Assembly: GCA_028678965.1 (NCBI GenBank) | Contig: JAJRCM010000026.1 | Coordinates: forward strand, 1-6,582 | Source of the DNA: Methanomicrobiales archaeon | GTDB lineage: Archaea; Halobacteriota; Methanomicrobia; Methanomicrobiales; JACTUA01 | Length of the DNA stretch: 6,582 nucleotides | Direction: 5' to 3' | In this document: one piece after another, positions 1 to 6,143 of the stretch | How the letters are laid out: each line of letters opens with the position of its first letter | How positions within the stretch are numbered: position 1 is the stretch's first letter | The notes under the pieces: generated by a model | What the model was told of the DNA's origin: nothing | Databases searched by the model: none | The model's input: the letters and a program-made list of their open reading frames with translations, nothing else | Program-made: the position numbers and the translations under genes

Positions 1-2324
1 AAAAGGATATTGACGGGCTCATTGCGGCATTGAAGGATTCTCATGCGGATATCCGGGAATCTGCCGCCCGTGCTCTCGGAGAATGCGGGGATCCGGCAGC
101 TATCGCTGCTCTCATTCGAGCAACCCACGACAAATCTATAGGGGTGAGAACCGCTGCCCGCCACTCACTCCTTGCCCTGGGTTGGAGATCCGATGTTGGG
201 GAAGGTGGAGGGAAACCAACAGAACCTATCATCGGTACAGAAGGGGAACGTGATGTTCTGAAAGGATTGGGATCCCGTGCCATTGCACCAATCCGACAGA
301 CACTGAGTGGAGCGGCATCAGGCCTGCGCAGCACCCTGTTCCGACCGGATGTAGAGACGCTCAGGGAGCAAGGGAGGGTGCAAGAACTCATAGGATTGCT
401 AAAGCATCGGGATCCCAATGTACGGGAAGCCGCGAACCGGGCACTGGGGGAGTGCAGGGATCCGGTAGCAATCGAACCACTTCTCCAGTGCCTCACCGAC
501 CTTGATATCAATGTTCGGGCAGCTGCCTCTCAGGCACTTGCCACTCTGGGCTGGAAGCAAGAGGATGTTCCTACTCCCGAACAGCCAGAAGATCGAGCGA
601 AATTTTTTATCAGGAAACGGCACTGGGCTGATCTGGAGGGCATGGGAGACGCAGCGGTAGATCCCCTCATCCAGGCACTCACTGACAGGGATACGTATGT
701 CCGATGGCGAGCAGCGAGAGCTCTGGGGAGATTGGGCAATCCCCGGGCATTCGAGCCACTCCTTCGTGCACTTAAGGATGATGATGCGGGGGTGAGAAAG
801 GGGGTTGTCTTTGCCCTGGAGAAATTCGGGGGTGAGGAGGTACTTGAGCTGCTTCTCCAGATCCTGGGGGACGGTGATGAACAGGTCCGGCTCCGAGCCG
901 CAGTGGCACTGGGGAGGATGCGGGACCAACGGTTTATCGAACCACTTATTGGAAGATTGCGGGATGAACTGGAGGATCCTGATGAGCACGTGCGGGTGAT
1001 CGCGGTCAGGATACTTGGAGAGCTGGTTGATTCCAGGGCTGCTGCGGCGATCATCGGTGCTCTCAACGATCAGAGCGGGATGGTGAGGGAAGCGGCAGTA
1101 GGGGCACTCTCGCGGCTGCGAATGGGAGCGATCGAACCCCTCATCACAGCATTTACTTCAGAAGGGGATCATGAAATACAGGAGGGTGCGGTCGCGGTGC
1201 TGGGTAGAACGGGCACTTCAGCAACCGGCTCACTGATCCTTGCACTCAAAGAAGGAGATCCGAGTATACGGCGAGGGGCAGCGCTGTCCCTGGGAATTAT
1301 AGGTGAATCCCTCGCAATTGATCTTCTCCTCCCAGTACTGGAAGACCCCGATCAGGGTGTCCGGGAAGCAGCTGTCAGGGCTTTGGGATTGATAGAGGAT
1401 CAAAGAGCGGTCGATCCTCTTCTCACAGCGGTCGAAGATATCGATCCTGGGGTGAGGAGGGCAGCGGTCCTGGCATTGGGCAGGCTCCGCAATTCTAAAG
1501 GGGTTGAGCCCCTGATCAGGGCGCTCGGATCTGAGGACCCGGAACTTCGCTGGCGTGCAGCTGAAGCACTCGGAGGGATCCAAGATCCCCGGGGAATTGA
1601 GCCCCTGCTGGGAGCACTCAAAGACGAGAGTGAGGTAGTCCGCCGGACAGCGGCAAGAGCCGTGGGAGAAATTGGAGATCCTGCGAGTATCGATCGCCTG
1701 CTCAAGGTCATGGAAGACCCGGATGATCACATCTGTGAGTATGCCGCAGATGCCCTCTATCGTATCGGCATTCCCGCTATTGGCCCGTTGGTTGAAGCAT
1801 TCACGGATCGGAATGCTCAAGTGAGACGCTATGCTGCAGCGATCCTGGTGAGGATAGGTAAACCAGCGGTTGAACCACTGATCCAAACTCTCAAGAATCA
1901 GAGTGATCTTGTGCGGTGGCGGGCAGCGAGAGCATTGGGAGAGATCGGGGATCCGCGGGCGATTGGACCGCTCATCACTATATTGCAGGCTGAAGACTGC
2001 TTTGTCAGGCGGGATGCTGCCGATGCACTCTGTAAAATCGGAACCGGTGCTCTGGACCAGCTCATCGCTGCTCTGGAAAGTCTATCAGACGATGGGAGGA
2101 AGGAAGTTGCTGAAGTTCTCGGTCGACTGGGGCACCGCCGGGCGGTGAAGCCTCTCGTTGAAGGACTCAGGGATCCGTCACCTCAGGTGCGATGTGCGGC
2201 TGCCTGGGCGCTGGGAGAACTGGGGGATCCGGTTGCCATTGAATCCCTCCGGCATCTTCTTTTCGATGATGATCACTCTGTTGCTGGAGAGGCGAAGAGT
2301 GCTCTCGATCGGATTGGGAAATAA
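1..2324 (+). CDS. HEAT-repeat protein (PBS lyase HEAT-like family), 5' end outside window
   Basis: The frame is open from the first bases, so the gene begins upstream. The TTG at base 30 is very probably an internal leucine of a HEAT helix, preceded in frame by KDIDGLIAA. About 770 residues are visible (numbered below from that TTG) and almost all are HEAT units of about 31 residues with the pattern DPRAIEPLLxAL-DxDxxVRxxAAxALGxIG. Residues 1-52 and about 116-175 are repeat pairs that each end in LGW; each is followed by a non-canonical insert (about 53-115 and 176-205). From about 206 to 764 the array is continuous. Some units are shorter, with IGxPAVEPL in place of IGDPRAIEPL (near 579-587 and 609-617). 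No enzymatic domain, membrane segment or metal motif is seen. Such proteins are usually protein-protein scaffolds; some relatives are phycobilin lyases, which is not expected here. The partner is unknown. The family call is firm; the function is not. Confidence 0.93.
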   Translation, partial: KDIDGLIAALKDSHADIRESAARALGECGDPAAIAALIRATHDKSIGVRTAARHSLLALGWRSDVGEGGGKPTEPIIGTEGERDVLKGLGSRAIAPIRQTLSGAASGLRSTLFRPDVETLREQGRVQELIGLLKHRDPNVREAANRALGECRDPVAIEPLLQCLTDLDINVRAAASQALATLGWKQEDVPTPEQPEDRAKFFIRKRHWADLEGMGDAAVDPLIQALTDRDTYVRWRAARALGRLGNPRAFEPLLRALKDDDAGVRKGVVFALEKFGGEEVLELLLQILGDGDEQVRLRAAVALGRMRDQRFIEPLIGRLRDELEDPDEHVRVIAVRILGELVDSRAAAAIIGALNDQSGMVREAAVGALSRLRMGAIEPLITAFTSEGDHEIQEGAVAVLGRTGTSATGSLILALKEGDPSIRRGAALSLGIIGESLAIDLLLPVLEDPDQGVREAAVRALGLIEDQRAVDPLLTAVEDIDPGVRRAAVLALGRLRNSKGVEPLIRALGSEDPELRWRAAEALGGIQDPRGIEPLLGALKDESEVVRRTAARAVGEIGDPASIDRLLKVMEDPDDHICEYAADALYRIGIPAIGPLVEAFTDRNAQVRRYAAAILVRIGKPAVEPLIQTLKNQSDLVRWRAARALGEIGDPRAIGPLITILQAEDCFVRRDAADALCKIGTGALDQLIAALESLSDDGRKEVAEVLGRLGHRRAVKPLVEGLRDPSPQVRCAAAWALGELGDPVAIESLRHLLFDDDHSVAGEAKSALDRIGK

Positions 2325-2553
2325 CCTGCCGACATCGCATCGAAGGGAGACTGTGCATCTGCCCCTTGGTCATCGAAATGGGTGAGTTCATCCAAAATCC
2401 TGAAGGAATCGTACAGATGAGAATATCCTATCAGGGGGTGGGATAGCATGACTCCCGTGAATACTCCGCGTTTAGCATTTCTGTCATGAACATGAATCAG
2501 CATGTGGTGAAGCTCAAACCTCTAAAGTCCGTGATACTCTCTGGTAGGGACGG

Positions 2554-2562
2554 AAAAAAGGA
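2554..2562 (-). terminator. possible T-rich terminator of the encapsulin operon
   Basis: Reading the minus strand, about 35 bases past the encapsulin stop, the sequence is TCCTTTTTTCCG with a run of six T (2554-2559). Archaeal transcription commonly stops at U-rich tracts without a stable hairpin. A weak GTCCC/GGAC inverted repeat lies just beyond. The rest of the 2325-2594 convergent gap shows only a weak 5-bp CTATC/GATAG hairpin (2428-2446), and I see no clear plus-strand terminator for the HEAT gene. Confidence 0.35.
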
Positions 2563-2594
2563 TTAGGGTGTGCAAGAGAAGGAATGGGGTATGG

Positions 2595-3392
2595 TTATTT
2601 ATCCTTCAAAACGCAGATCGCCCCCGGTTCCTTCACCAACAGGGCAAGTGTCTCTGATATGGTGAATTCCAGGTTCTCCCCCACAGGTCCAATGAATCCC
2701 ACCTGCATGTCTTCGCCCAGAATAATTGAGGCAAACTGTTTTCCTGAAGCCATCAGTACTCCTCCGGCATCCAGAGGTGGTGCTTTGATAATTCCCCCGG
2801 TCACCATCTGCTGAACGTGCTCCAGTTCAGTCCCTCCCTGGGGATAACGACGGAAGAGAAGGTTATACCGCGAGGGAGGGAGAGCCAGGCAGTACGGGCC
2901 ATGGAACCCCGCCTGGTCGAGCGAGGTCACTGCCTGGATGATATCATCGGCAGCTTTACCCACCGTATTCCATGAGGATAGTCGGAAGGAACCCGTATCC
3001 TCCATGGTCACCAGACCCTCCTGTCCGTTAGGGCCCTGGAAAACGAGAGCATCCTCCATACGGGCACATTCCATCGCCGCCAGTGCCACTCCCTCTACGT
3101 TCAGGTAGAGGCCGTCCCGCTCGAATGCAGCAAGGTCACGCTTACCCATACTGAACGTGGTCTGCACCATCTGGAGCGGGAGAACCGGGCTGGAGATGAT
3201 ACCTCCCTCTCCTTCACAATCCTGGAGTGGTACTCCTTTCAATCCAAATCCGTACGGCCCCTCGATATGGAGGAGCCTTCGGCCAGTGAGCACGCTCTTT
3301 GCTGCCTCTGCCATGGTGCGGTCAAGAATATCCCAAACTGCCGCTTCCAGTGGAGCATCTTCCCTCATTAGGTATCTGTTCACCATAGTCAT
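2595..3392 (-). CDS. Family 1 encapsulin nanocompartment shell protein
   Basis: Encapsulins have the HK97 phage-capsid fold and self-assemble into hollow cytoplasmic shells around a cargo enzyme. The 265 residues match the length of the Thermotoga maritima shell protein, which forms a 60-subunit T=1 particle. Family marks are the N-terminal cargo-binding helix region (about 5-38), IEGPYGFG at 43-50 (VEGPYGW in Thermotoga, from memory), LPLQ...TTFSM at 71-82, RMEDALVFQG at 111-120, LSSW at 138-141, AGFHGPYCLALPPSRY at 161-176, and the C-terminal ASIILGEDMQVGF (221-233), FTISETLALLVKEPGAI (243-259). The flavin-binding Trp of Thermotoga (W87, from memory) appears to be Arg85. The ATG at 3392 is preferred over M3 because AAGGAG sits 6 bases upstream. 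It follows the ferritin-like cargo gene by 3 bases, so the two are surely co-transcribed. Unlike Pyrococcus furiosus, shell and ferritin-like domains are separate proteins. A captured phage capsid is unlikely, as no phage genes are nearby. Confidence 0.95.
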   Translation of the reverse strand: MTMVNRYLMREDAPLEAAVWDILDRTMAEAAKSVLTGRRLLHIEGPYGFGLKGVPLQDCEGEGGIISSPVLPLQMVQTTFSMGKRDLAAFERDGLYLNVEGVALAAMECARMEDALVFQGPNGQEGLVTMEDTGSFRLSSWNTVGKAADDIIQAVTSLDQAGFHGPYCLALPPSRYNLLFRRYPQGGTELEHVQQMVTGGIIKAPPLDAGGVLMASGKQFASIILGEDMQVGFIGPVGENLEFTISETLALLVKEPGAICVLKDK

Positions 3393-3395
3393 TTC

Positions 3396-3404
3396 TCACT
3401 CCTT
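3396..3404 (-). promoter_or_regulatory. Encapsulin ribosome binding site built from the last codons of the cargo gene
   Basis: The final codons of the ferritin-like gene read AAG GAG TGA (Lys-Glu-stop). The same bases form AAGGAGTGA, a close match to the archaeal Shine-Dalgarno sequence AGGAGGTGA. GGAG ends 6 bases before the encapsulin ATG at 3392. A ribosome finishing the cargo therefore stands on the shell gene's entry site, which implies translational coupling (inference). Confidence 0.8.
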
Positions 3405-3758
3405 TAATGAACCAATGGTACTCTTTCCATCGCCCTTGCTCTTAGCGACCGGAGGCTGGAGAAGCAAGGCTATAGTATCATCAACTTCCTTCGCCCCGGT
3501 CGTATAGAACCCCTCCTCATCAGGCGTAAGTATCTTTAACAGTCGTAAAAATTCCCCGGCGTGGACTCTTTCTTCATCGGCAATATCTAGCAGCACCGCT
3601 CTGGCACGTTCATCAGTGATCGATTCAGCAAGTTGGGTGTAGACCTGAATTGCCTCATATTCATCAGCGACACACAGGCGGATCGCTCTGACCATTTCGT
3701 TCCCGCTCAAAGGACGATCACTTGCCTTAACCGTAAATGCTGTGGCAAAATCGGGCAT
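3396..3758 (-). CDS. Encapsulin-associated ferritin-like protein (cargo) with C-terminal loading peptide
   Basis: This 120-residue protein is a half-ferritin: two helices that must pair with another subunit to complete a four-helix di-iron site. Helix 1 carries ADEYEAIQVYTQL (31-43) and helix 2 carries DIADEERVHAGEFLRLL (58-74). E33, E63 and H66 have the spacing (30, then 3) of the ferroxidase ligands E32, E62 and H65 of Rhodospirillum rubrum EncFtn as I recall them; D32, E35 and Y40 also line up with its neighbouring site residues, while its W38 is V39 here. After a Pro/Lys/Gly-rich linker (about 101-112) the protein ends in STIGSLKE, close to known cargo-loading peptides of the type LTVGSLRR. 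The family oxidises Fe(II) and depends on the shell for iron storage. It is first in the operon. The ATG at 3758 has GTGAT three bases upstream, matching the 3' half of the consensus ribosome site. Confidence 0.93.
   Translation of the reverse strand: MPDFATAFTVKASDRPLSGNEMVRAIRLCVADEYEAIQVYTQLAESITDERARAVLLDIADEERVHAGEFLRLLKILTPDEEGFYTTGAKEVDDTIALLLQPPVAKSKGDGKSTIGSLKE
3399..3422 (-). other. Cargo-loading peptide (STIGSLKE) at the end of the ferritin-like protein
   Basis: These eight codons encode the last residues, 113-120. The core IGSLK/TIGSL resembles loading peptides recalled from Brevibacterium DyP (GIGSLK) and Myxococcus Enc cargo (TVGSLR). In those systems the peptide binds the inner shell surface near the N-terminal helix of the shell protein. 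Its position after a flexible linker and next to a shell gene makes the assignment strong. Confidence 0.88.
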
Positions 3759-3782
3759 CGAATCACTCGTGTCGTTTCATTC

Positions 3783-3797
3783 GTGGGGAATTACCAC
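3783..3797. promoter_or_regulatory. Inverted repeat at the predicted encapsulin-operon transcription start
   Basis: GTGG-GGAATTA-CCAC forms a 4-bp inverted repeat around an AATT-containing centre. It lies about 25 bases downstream of the TATA-like box, at or just after the expected start of transcription, where an archaeal repressor would block initiation. An iron-responsive regulator would make sense, but the repeat is short and matches no operator I can name, so it is a candidate only. Confidence 0.25.
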
Positions 3798-3819
3798 CAT
3801 ACCGCATACTGTCCGAACC

Positions 3820-3827
3820 TATTTATG
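3820..3827 (-). promoter_or_regulatory. TATA-like promoter of the ferritin-like/encapsulin operon
   Basis: On the minus strand CATAAATA follows a purine-rich stretch (GAAAGAAGAAGG) that could serve as the BRE. Archaeal TATA boxes lie about 25 bases before the start site, placing initiation near 3797 and giving a leader of roughly 40 bases before the ATG at 3758. It is the only good TATA candidate close to the operon on this strand. Confidence 0.5.
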
Positions 3828-3920
3828 CCTTCTTCTTTCTCCCTTTTCCATCAGGAAGAGACACACTGTCCATCACCACCGGCACAGGATGGGAACTTTC
3901 TCACGTCTAGAGAGGAGGAG

Positions 3921-3941
3921 ATCAGTTTCCTGATTTTTTTT
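3921..3941 (+). terminator. Plus-strand hairpin plus T8, terminator-like
   Basis: ATCAG-TTTC-CTGAT makes a 5-bp stem with a 4-base loop and runs straight into eight T (3934-3941). This is terminator form on the plus strand, yet no plus-strand gene precedes it. It may end an unrecognised plus-strand RNA, stop antisense transcription, or be chance, since on the minus strand the same bases encode the end of a possible small ORF. Confidence 0.35.
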
Positions 3942-3996
3942 CCTCACCACACTGGTGGACATACAAGCGATTGATAGTGAGAGGAGGAGCGTTCAT
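3922..3996 (-). CDS. Possible 24-residue small protein, unknown
   Basis: The minus strand holds ATG AAC GCT CCT ... GGA AAC TGA, 24 codons plus stop, encoding a short hydrophilic peptide that starts MNAPPLTINRLY and ends in EEKKSGN. Its main support is AAAAGGAG seven bases before the ATG. That site is also the 5' arm of a hairpin whose 3' arm is codons 3-4 and whose loop contains the ATG. There is one Cys and no membrane segment. I recognise no family, and no strong promoter is evident. It could be a leader peptide or a chance ORF; conservation would decide. Confidence 0.22.
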   Translation of the reverse strand: MNAPPLTINRLYVHQCGEEKKSGN

Positions 3997-4008
3997 AGAA
4001 ATGCTCCT
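3985..4008. other. 9-bp stem-loop between the arg and encapsulin operons
   Basis: On the plus strand AGGAGCGTT-CATAGA-AATGCTCCT forms a 9-bp stem (one G-U) with a 6-base loop, followed by TTT. Read on the minus strand, AGGAGC pairs with GCTCCT (6 bp), then an A-C mismatch and two more pairs, with the loop TCTATG. There it would hide a ribosome site in the stem and the ATG of the possible small ORF in the loop. Confidence 0.4.
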
Positions 4009-4044
4009 TTTAGATAGTATCCCTTCATTACCTTGATAAGAAGT

Positions 4045-4067
4045 AAAAAAGAGCAGGATTTTTCCTG
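4045..4067 (-). terminator. Terminator of the CBS-argJ-argB operon
   Basis: About 60 bases past the argB stop the minus strand reads CAGGA-AAAA-TCCTG (5-bp stem, 4-base loop; 4054-4067), then CTC and six T (4045-4050), followed by further T-rich sequence. Hairpin plus U-run is the intrinsic-terminator form, and a U-run alone can suffice in archaea. It separates the arginine operon from the encapsulin operon. Confidence 0.6.
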
Positions 4068-4125
4068 AAGATAATACCGGGAGATGCTTGCCGGACCTTC
4101 ATCCGCTGTGTCCTGCAGAGGAAAT

Positions 4126-4995
4126 TTAGGCGCGGATCATCGTTCCCACGCCCTCATTGGTGAATAGCTCCAGCAGCAGGTTGTGCAGCTTATTGCCATT
4201 CACGATGTGGGCGGATTCCACACCACCCTTCACTGCCCTGATGCATGCCTCCAGTTTCGGGATCATGCCCCCGCCGATAACCCCCGATTCGATAAGCCGG
4301 TCGATCTCACCAAGAGAGAGAGAACGGAAGATTTGTGTCCGTTCTGCATCCATAACGCCATCCACATCAGTTAGATTGACAAACTTGAAGGCGTGCAGGG
4401 CGATGGCAATCTCCCCAGCGGCAAGGTCGGCATTGATGTTCAGACTTCCTCCTTCACGGTCGATGGCAATGGGCGCTATCACTGGGATGTACTTATTGTC
4501 AAGGAGGGTATGGAGTACCGCCGGATCAACATGGGTGATCTCCCCCACGTATCCCAGATCCACCTCCCGTTCATTATCTCCTTCCCGTACCCGCTGCTTT
4601 TTCATCTTATCTGCATAGAGAAGATTCCCATCATTTCCGGAAAGGCCTACCCCTCGTGCCCCTCCCCGGGTAATGAGGGAGACAATGCCATCGTTGATCT
4701 TTCCCACGAGCACCATCTGAGCAATCTCCAGCGTCTCCTGGTCTGTCACCCGGAGACCTGCGACAAACTTGGGCTCCTTTCCCATCGCCCGCATCTTTTC
4801 CGTGATCTCTGGTCCGCCGCCATGCACCAGGACCACCTTCATACCGACATAGTGGAGCAGGACGGCATCCCTTATAGCGGTCTCTAGGATAGCAGGATCC
4901 ACCATTGCGTGCCCCCCTAGCTTTATCACGATTGTTTTGCCATGGAACTTTTGAATATAGGGGAGTGCTTCGATGAGGATATCTTCCCGTTTCAT
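4126..4995 (-). CDS. argB: Acetylglutamate kinase
   Basis: ArgB phosphorylates N-acetyl-L-glutamate with ATP, the second step of arginine synthesis, in the cytoplasm. The 289 residues are full length and carry the amino-acid kinase motifs: [10 protein letters not shown] (22-31, K25 for phosphate binding), VHGGGPEI (57-64), GLSGNDGNL (117-125), [12 protein letters not shown] (186-197), LTDVDGVM (208-215), [10 protein letters not shown] (241-250, K247) and the C-terminal EGVGTMI. The N-terminal helix with [12 protein letters not shown] (9-20) resembles that of arginine-inhibited hexameric kinases such as the Thermotoga enzyme, so feedback inhibition by arginine is likely (inference). Its ATG overlaps the argJ stop as ATGA, with GGGAGGT seven bases upstream, which supports this start. 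It is the last gene of the operon, followed by a terminator. Confidence 0.97.
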   Translation of the reverse strand: MKREDILIEALPYIQKFHGKTIVIKLGGHAMVDPAILETAIRDAVLLHYVGMKVVLVHGGGPEITEKMRAMGKEPKFVAGLRVTDQETLEIAQMVLVGKINDGIVSLITRGGARGVGLSGNDGNLLYADKMKKQRVREGDNEREVDLGYVGEITHVDPAVLHTLLDNKYIPVIAPIAIDREGGSLNINADLAAGEIAIALHAFKFVNLTDVDGVMDAERTQIFRSLSLGEIDRLIESGVIGGGMIPKLEACIRAVKGGVESAHIVNGNKLHNLLLELFTNEGVGTMIRA

Positions 4996-6143
4996 GTCGT
5001 GTACCTCCCATTGATCCGCACATATTCTTCGGTAAGGTCACATCCCCACGCGGTAGCTTCACCCTCACCCTCTTCAAGAATCAATTCGAAGACCACTTTT
5101 TTTCCCTTCATGGTTTTTTTTGCCTGAGAGAGATCGACGACGATACTTCCGCAGTTCACCAAAGCGTGGCGGTCCTGCCCTTCACCGGCCCAGAGCGAAA
5201 TTCTGGAGGGGTCGAAGGCCACCCCCGCCCTTCCCGCAGCAGCTACCACACGGCCCCAATTGGGATCTTCCCCGTAAACTGCTGTCTTGACAAGGGGGGA
5301 GCCGACTACCGTACGGGCAATCGCTGCCGCATCCTCCTCATTCATAGCTCCTCTCACCGTGACTTCAATCAGCTTGGTCGCTCCCTCTCCATCTGCCGCA
5401 ATCTGCGTGGCAAGAGAGCGGCAGCATGACTCGAGTGCGGTTTCCAGCTGCCTTTCGGATACCGATCCTGCTTCCTGGGTGGCGGTACAGAGAGCGATAT
5501 CATTGGTGCTCATATCCCCATCCACTACCACCCGGTTGAATGTTCTTCGGGAGACCCGTCGCAGGATGTCTCGCAATGCACCGGTCTCCACCGCTGCATC
5601 GGTGTAGAGAAAAGCGAGCATGGTACCCATATTCGGTGCAATCATACCACTTCCTTTACAGATACCGGCAACCAAGAATTTTTTTCCATCGATAAGAGCG
5701 TGCTTAGGAGCAAGGTCAGTGGTCATGATCGCGTGGGCAGCCTGCTCCTCCCCCTCTTCACTCTTTGCAAGCAAGGGAACAAGTTCACGACACTGACGAC
5801 CAATAAGATCAAGATTGAGGTACCGGCCTATCACCCCGGTGCTCGCTATCCCGACTGAGGCAGGATCAATCCCCAGGGCTTCACCGGCAATGATGCACAT
5901 CTGCTCCGCGTCAGCATATCCCCGGCTCCCGGTGTAGGCATTTGCACAACCACTGTTGGCAATCACCGCTTCCAACCTCCCTGAAAGGATTTTCCGTTCC
6001 ATCAGTTCGATGCACGGTGCCCGGACACGGTTTGAAGTAAATACTCCAGCAGCCGATCCGGCAGCGCGGATCAGGGCGAGGCCATATTTTCCTTCCTTGA
6101 TACCAGCAGCCTCCACTCCCTCAACCGCACATATGCTCTTCAT
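4992..6143 (-). CDS. argJ: Glutamate N-acetyltransferase / ornithine acetyltransferase
   Basis: ArgJ moves the acetyl group from N-acetylornithine to glutamate, closing the acetyl cycle of arginine synthesis; some members also use acetyl-CoA. Length (383) is typical. The protein cleaves itself before a threonine that becomes the N-terminal nucleophile: [16 protein letters not shown] (163-178), with Thr174 as the expected nucleophile. The preceding residue is Gly where many homologues have Ala. Other marks are STGVIG (101-106, oxyanion hole), MTTD (140-143), DGDMSTND (208-215), GEDPNWGR (291-298) and the C-terminal [10 protein letters not shown]. Whether it is mono- or bifunctional cannot be told; no argA is visible. 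The ATG at 6143 overlaps the stop of the CBS gene as ATGA, and GGGAGGAT lies 8 bases upstream. Confidence 0.97.
   Translation of the reverse strand: MKSICAVEGVEAAGIKEGKYGLALIRAAGSAAGVFTSNRVRAPCIELMERKILSGRLEAVIANSGCANAYTGSRGYADAEQMCIIAGEALGIDPASVGIASTGVIGRYLNLDLIGRQCRELVPLLAKSEEGEEQAAHAIMTTDLAPKHALIDGKKFLVAGICKGSGMIAPNMGTMLAFLYTDAAVETGALRDILRRVSRRTFNRVVVDGDMSTNDIALCTATQEAGSVSERQLETALESCCRSLATQIAADGEGATKLIEVTVRGAMNEEDAAAIARTVVGSPLVKTAVYGEDPNWGRVVAAAGRAGVAFDPSRISLWAGEGQDRHALVNCGSIVVDLSQAKKTMKGKKVVFELILEEGEGEATAWGCDLTEEYVRINGRYTT
5003..5009 (-). promoter_or_regulatory. argB ribosome binding site inside argJ
   Basis: GGGAGGT, formed by the argJ codons for Gly-Arg-Tyr near its end, sits seven bases before the argB ATG. 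With the ATGA overlap it fixes the argB start and suggests translational coupling. Confidence 0.75.

Larger units (their letters stand above)
3759..4125. other. Intergenic region between argB and the encapsulin operon
   Basis: This 367-base stretch separates two minus-strand operons. From right to left it holds the argB-side terminator (4045-4067), a hairpin (3985-4008) covering the start of a possible 24-codon ORF (3922-3996), a plus-strand hairpin with a T8 run (3921-3941), a CCATC/GATGG hairpin (3870-3892), a TATA-like box (3820-3827) and an inverted repeat (3783-3797). An 11-base purine direct repeat, GAGAGGAGGAG, occurs at 3910-3920 and 3979-3989. No long gene fits in it. It is unusually structured for its size. 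Confidence 0.7.

Noticed and set aside
41..1886. Long minus-strand open frames opposite the HEAT-repeat gene
   Set aside because: They mirror the repetitive high-GC HEAT coding sequence, give low-complexity Ser/Arg- or Cys/Pro-rich proteins, and lack ribosome sites.
90..2230. Nine GGATCC palindromes within the HEAT gene
   Set aside because: Most come from the recurring Asp-Pro or Gly-Asp-Pro codons (GGG GAT CCG) of the protein repeat, not from a DNA-level signal.
2273..2503. 76-codon minus-strand frame across the HEAT gene end and convergent gap
   Set aside because: It has no ribosome site before its ATG, overlaps the HEAT coding end, and shows no recognisable motif.
2486..2566. 26-codon plus-strand ORF starting MNMNQHVVKL in the convergent gap
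   Set aside because: No ribosome site or promoter precedes it; a frame of this length is expected by chance.
2595..3392. Prophage major capsid protein
   Set aside because: The fold is shared with phage capsids, but no phage genes are near, and the adjacent ferritin-like gene with a loading peptide fits an encapsulin.
3823..3873. 16-codon minus-strand ORF starting MDSVSLPDGK
   Set aside because: GGTGGTG abuts the ATG with no usable spacing, and the ORF runs into the TATA-like box of the encapsulin operon.
4001..4036. 11-codon plus-strand ORF (MLLLDSIPSLP) behind GAGGAGGAG
   Set aside because: The spacing from the purine run to the ATG is too long, and no plus-strand gene follows for it to lead.
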